64,000 bases of DNA from assembly GCA_023954015.1 (NCBI GenBank), contig JAMLIS010000002.1:62001-126000 (forward strand). The letters run 5' to 3'. Shown here piece by piece: positions 63,446-64,000 of this stretch. A program made the position numbers and the translations under genes. Source of the DNA: Burkholderiaceae bacterium (GTDB taxonomy: Bacteria; Pseudomonadota; Gammaproteobacteria; Burkholderiales; Burkholderiaceae_E). How positions within the stretch are numbered: position 1 is the stretch's first letter; each line of letters starts with the position of its first letter. Under the pieces are notes generated by a model. The model was not told the origin of the DNA and did not search any database. It worked only from the letters and a program-made list of their open reading frames with translations.

Positions 63446-64000
63446 CGCTGCGCGCCGAGCAGCCGTCGGACCTGCGCCATCGACGGGCGACGGTGATACA
63501 GCCACTCGAAGACGTCGACGATGCGCTCGTCGAGCCGGTAGCCGACGAGGCGCGGATGAAAAGCGGCCGACAACCAGACGATACCGACGAAGCGGTTCAA
63601 CGCGGGCGGTGCGTCGAACCAGCCGAACGGCAGGCGCGGAACGAGCAGCACGCGCCCCGCTCGCACCGCCTCGAGGCGCGACCACACCGGGTGCGCCCGA
63701 ACACCGCTAAAGAAGCTCTCGTCGCTGGCGAGGACCCAGTCGGGGCGCCACGAGAGCAACTGTTCGAAGGACACGCGCGCAAGGTTCGGCGCCTGCACCT
63801 GCGCGACGTTCACGGCGCCGACTTCGCCGATTACCTCGGCGTTCAGCCCACCAGCGGCCGCGGTCGCCAGGCCATCGGGGCCGCGCGCGAAATACACGCG
63901 GGGCCGATTGCCCGCAGCGACGCGTGCGCGCAGTTCGCCGGCATCGTCGCGGATGGCACGCACGCCGCGCGCGAGCGACTCCGCGCGCGCGGTCACGCCG
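63442..64000 (-). CDS. ABC importer substrate-binding protein (TroA-like, type III), truncated by window edge
   Basis: About 186 C-terminal residues are visible and the frame is open at base 64000, so the signal peptide and N-terminal lobe are missing. The C-lobe shows GRPDGL-like RPRVYFARGPDGLATA, EVGAVNVAQ, LSWRPDWVLASDESF and LVPRLPFGWFDAPPALNRFVG. The fold is that of siderophore, cobalamin and molybdate/tungstate (MolA) binding proteins. GTG 63996 is internal and not the start. The gene heads the minus-strand operon binding protein, permease, ATPase. Confidence 0.85.
   Translation of the reverse strand, partial: GVTARAESLARGVRAIRDDAGELRARVAAGNRPRVYFARGPDGLATAAAGGLNAEVIGEVGAVNVAQVQAPNLARVSFEQLLSWRPDWVLASDESFFSGVRAHPVWSRLEAVRAGRVLLVPRLPFGWFDAPPALNRFVGIVWLSAAFHPRLVGYRLDERIVDVFEWLYHRRPSMAQVRRLLGAQR

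Overview
The window is about 68% G+C chromosomal DNA with dense, often ATGA-overlapping operons. The run dcd, leuA, rpsO, pnp (all minus strand), Liv-type importers embedded in acyl-CoA catabolic operons, and many acyl-CoA dehydrogenases and short-chain dehydrogenases point to a metabolically versatile betaproteobacterium, probably Burkholderiales. That assignment is an inference from gene content and order, not from a marker comparison.

Layout. 1-7300: the end of a DMT-family permease, an ATP adenylyltransferase-like protein, a lone c-type/d1-type cytochrome, tRNA-Arg(CCT), a chemoreceptor, the wreck of an acyl-CoA ligase, and a LysR regulator. 7450-18993: iorA and iorB (indolepyruvate ferredoxin oxidoreductase) divergent from that LysR, then a TPP enzyme, a 1030-aa FAD/Fe-S 2-hydroxyacid dehydrogenase, an FMN 2-hydroxyacid dehydrogenase, an SDR and an orphan sensory-rhodopsin-transducer-like protein. 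19019-20494: a HAD-UbiA fusion. 20632-37842: a large acyl-CoA catabolic region with a PECR-like SDR, a biotin-dependent acyl-CoA carboxylase (beta and alpha), acyl-CoA dehydrogenases (one broken), an enoyl-CoA hydratase, a thioesterase, a complete LivHMGF plus binding-protein importer, an acyl-CoA ligase and a thiolase. The carboxylase and first dehydrogenase look more like geranyl-/citronellyl-CoA enzymes (Atu type) than leucine (Liu) enzymes.

37877-43958: three signalling genes: a hybrid histidine kinase, a FeeM-like acyltransferase and a GGDEF-EAL protein. A low-G+C segment (about 47%) covers only the membrane sensor half of each flanking gene plus the whole acyltransferase gene, so both flanking genes look chimeric. 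44067-48013: a FadB/FadJ-type protein with a histidine-glycine-rich insertion and a NUDIX/metallo-beta-lactamase hydrolase. 48035-53754 (minus): pnp, rpsO, leuA with a possible Leu-rich leader, and dcd.

The most striking object is dcd (dCTP deaminase). Its reading frame carries a 209-residue in-frame intein exactly between the active-site Arg and the following Cys of the conserved STYAR/CGIIVNV block. The intein has no endonuclease domain, a non-canonical C-terminal splice junction, and a REP-like palindrome in its linker. 54051-61536 is a form II aerobic CO-dehydrogenase-like molybdenum hydroxylase operon (coxSLM, coxDEG, xdhC-type). A convergent FecCD-type metal/cofactor importer runs off the right edge.
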